Shown piece by piece: positions 62,761-64,000 of a DNA stretch of 64,000 bases. The notes under the pieces were generated by a model. It was given only the letters and a program-made list of their open reading frames with translations. It had not been told where the DNA came from and searched no databases. Position 1 is the stretch's first letter. Every line of letters starts with the position of its first letter. Position numbers and translations under genes: made by a program. This DNA is from an uncultured Collinsella sp. (GTDB lineage Bacteria > Actinomycetota > Coriobacteriia > Coriobacteriales > Coriobacteriaceae), in assembly GCA_900546455.1 (NCBI GenBank), contig URCS01000001.1, forward strand, positions 1-64,000. Reading direction: 5' to 3'.

Positions 62761-63486
62761 ATGGACAATGTGAACCACCTAAACGAACTCTCAATACAGT
62801 CCCAGCTTAGCATCCTTGAAAAACTGGTCGCGGACGCGGAACAATCTACCGACGCAAGACGCGATTTCGAAGCTCAGCCTCGTGCCGTATTCCAGAAATA
62901 TGGAATTACAGACCTCCAAATCAAAGCGGGAAATCGAAAAGTCTCTCTGTACGAACTGGTGGAGTCAACCGAAAAGGAGGCGCGTGTCCCCGTTGCACGC
63001 GCAGTATATCGTCGTATCCAACTTGCATATTATGACGAGGACAACGAAGCTGAGCCGCAAACGATACCTCTCGTAAACGTTGTACTTAATGCAAACGCAG
63101 TAACGAACGCAAACATCATTCTGAACGCAAACGGAATGGCAAACGCAAACGCGAATGCTCAAAACAACGCCAACCTTAAGTACGACGTCAACACAATGGG
63201 CTATGGATCAGCTATTTTTATGAACAAACCTGATGTTGTTGAACTATCGGAATCGTACAAACAAACTTCTGTTTTCAGGAAATTTGATCAAGAGGGCTTG
63301 AGTGCAGCGAGGCAAGCAGCCATGCTTAAAACAGCAATCAAGAATTCCAGCTCCAATACCATCAACCCCGAAGGGGCTTCCAATGGGGTCGCCCGCGGGT
63401 ATTATCGCTCCGTCGAATTCGAAGTTACTTACTCCGAGAACGAAGGCACCTTGGTAATCACCGACGCCCGTTTGCTCGCGGCATGA
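62761..63486 (+). CDS. Candidate large RiPP precursor with Asn-Ala-Asn hexad repeats
   Basis: The 241-residue protein has an N-terminal helical region (1-98) with DARRDFEAQPRAVFQKYGI, similar in style to nitrile-hydratase-like or TOMM leader peptides. Residues 103-138 hold Asn-Ala-Asn units at 110-112, 116-118, 122-124 and 128-130, exactly six residues apart, then NNAN at 135-138. A C-terminal region of about 100 residues follows. Asn spaced by six in a Val/Ala/Ile background recalls polytheonamide-type cores. The alternative is a left-handed beta-helix protein. GGAGG lies eight bases before the ATG. The TGA overlaps the next radical SAM start (ATGA). Confidence 0.65.
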   Translation: MDNVNHLNELSIQSQLSILEKLVADAEQSTDARRDFEAQPRAVFQKYGITDLQIKAGNRKVSLYELVESTEKEARVPVARAVYRRIQLAYYDEDNEAEPQTIPLVNVVLNANAVTNANIILNANGMANANANAQNNANLKYDVNTMGYGSAIFMNKPDVVELSESYKQTSVFRKFDQEGLSAARQAAMLKTAIKNSSSNTINPEGASNGVARGYYRSVEFEVTYSENEGTLVITDARLLAA

Positions 63487-64000
63487 TTTCCGAAAGCTCG
63501 CAGCACGTGCTGTTCCGCAGACCTCGAATGCTGACATTTATAACAACATATAAATGTGGCGCTGTGTGTGATCATTGTCTGATGAGCTGCACTCCGAACA
63601 ACAGTGACAGGCTTACTCTTCCCCAAATGCGGCAATTCATCGATAGCTTCGCCGAAGTATGCGTCGGAAGTGGTGTTGTTGTGTTTACGGGCGGAGAATG
63701 CACCCTTCTTGGCGATGACCTTCTCGAGGCCATCGCATATGCGAATTCTTTAGGACTCTTTACTCGAATTGTAACGAATGCGTGGTGGGCAAAAAGCGAA
63801 AGAGACGCAGAAACGTTCCTCAACGAATTGAAGTCATGTGGCCTTGACGAAATCAATATCAGCTGCGACGACTTTCATGCGGAATATATACCCCTCGAGA
63901 ATGTGCGCAACCTTTGGAACTCAGCAAAAACAATGGGCTTTCAAACTCTCGGCATTGCGGTCTGCAGAGATAACAACAGTACAATCAGCCCGGCATACCT
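63483..64000 (+). CDS. Radical SAM protein, cut by the window end
   Basis: The visible 172 residues start MISESSQHVLFRRPRMLTF. They carry the radical SAM cysteines in YKCGAVCDHC (Cys25, Cys29, Cys32) and a GGE motif in FTGGECTLLGDD. The sequence then follows the SAM barrel (INISCDDFHAEYIP). The ATG overlaps the stop of the Asn-repeat gene (ATGA), so the two proteins are made together. This is strong context for peptide modification. The C-terminal half, which would show SPASM or other cysteine clusters, lies beyond the window. Confidence 0.85.
   Translation, partial: MISESSQHVLFRRPRMLTFITTYKCGAVCDHCLMSCTPNNSDRLTLPQMRQFIDSFAEVCVGSGVVVFTGGECTLLGDDLLEAIAYANSLGLFTRIVTNAWWAKSERDAETFLNELKSCGLDEINISCDDFHAEYIPLENVRNLWNSAKTMGFQTLGIAVCRDNNSTISPAY

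Noticed and set aside
63190..63210. Possible splicease (XYG) motif in the Asn-repeat protein (GYG near residue 148)
   Set aside because: A single GYG tripeptide is not enough and no small splicease partner gene is visible in the window.

Overview
The window looks like chromosomal DNA of a Coriobacteriia gut actinobacterium, most likely Collinsella or a close relative. Supporting points are the high GC of the housekeeping part, an actinobacterial integration host factor beside gmk, strongly clustered minus-strand housekeeping genes, many GTG and TTG starts, and pyruvate phosphate dikinase plus AdhE typical of a fermenting anaerobe. The genus is an inference from gene content, not a database match.

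From 1 to about 26960 almost every gene is on the minus strand: pnp (cut by the window edge), rpsO, recO-era-dgkA-ybeY-phoH-mtaB-dnaJ, a second membrane-tethered DnaJ, hemW, dusB, lepA, rpsT, holA, the competence pair comEC/comEA, thiI, rpoZ-gmk-mihF, and a full pyrimidine operon pyrR-pyrB-pyrC-pyrK-pyrD-pyrF with an attenuator-like leader. Three plus-strand genes follow: rpmB, adhE and a small kinase-like phosphotransferase. A decayed 245-bp transposase remnant lies between rpmB and adhE.

From 31783 to 54573 the minus strand resumes: proS, ispG, rseP (with an inserted winged-helix-like segment), dxr, cdsA, uppS, frr, pyrH, tsf, rpsB, a xer-type recombinase, trmFO, dprA, comM, yraN, rnhB, rplS, a large secreted protein with an aerolysin-like pore-forming core, and ppdK. 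The isoprenoid genes (ispG, dxr, uppS) and envelope genes (cdsA, rseP) sit together. Competence genes (comEA/comEC and yraN-comM-dprA) sit in two distant operons that share an almost identical 20-bp upstream element at nearly the same distance from the first start codon.

From about 54600 to the end the composition drops and the window enters an accessory region. It holds a damaged ABC transporter gene, an intact ABC exporter, a small membrane protein and, divergently, a RiPP-like operon: a PqqD-type recognition protein, a radical SAM enzyme without a visible second cysteine cluster, and a 60-residue cysteine-free precursor with Val/Ala/Tyr/Asn heptads. Beyond an unknown GC-rich gene and a DUF1648 membrane protein lies a second likely radical-SAM peptide system. 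Its 241-residue protein carries hexad Asn-Ala-Asn repeats, recalling polytheonamide-type cores, and is translationally coupled (ATGA) to a radical SAM gene that runs off the window. These two modules are the most novel-looking content.
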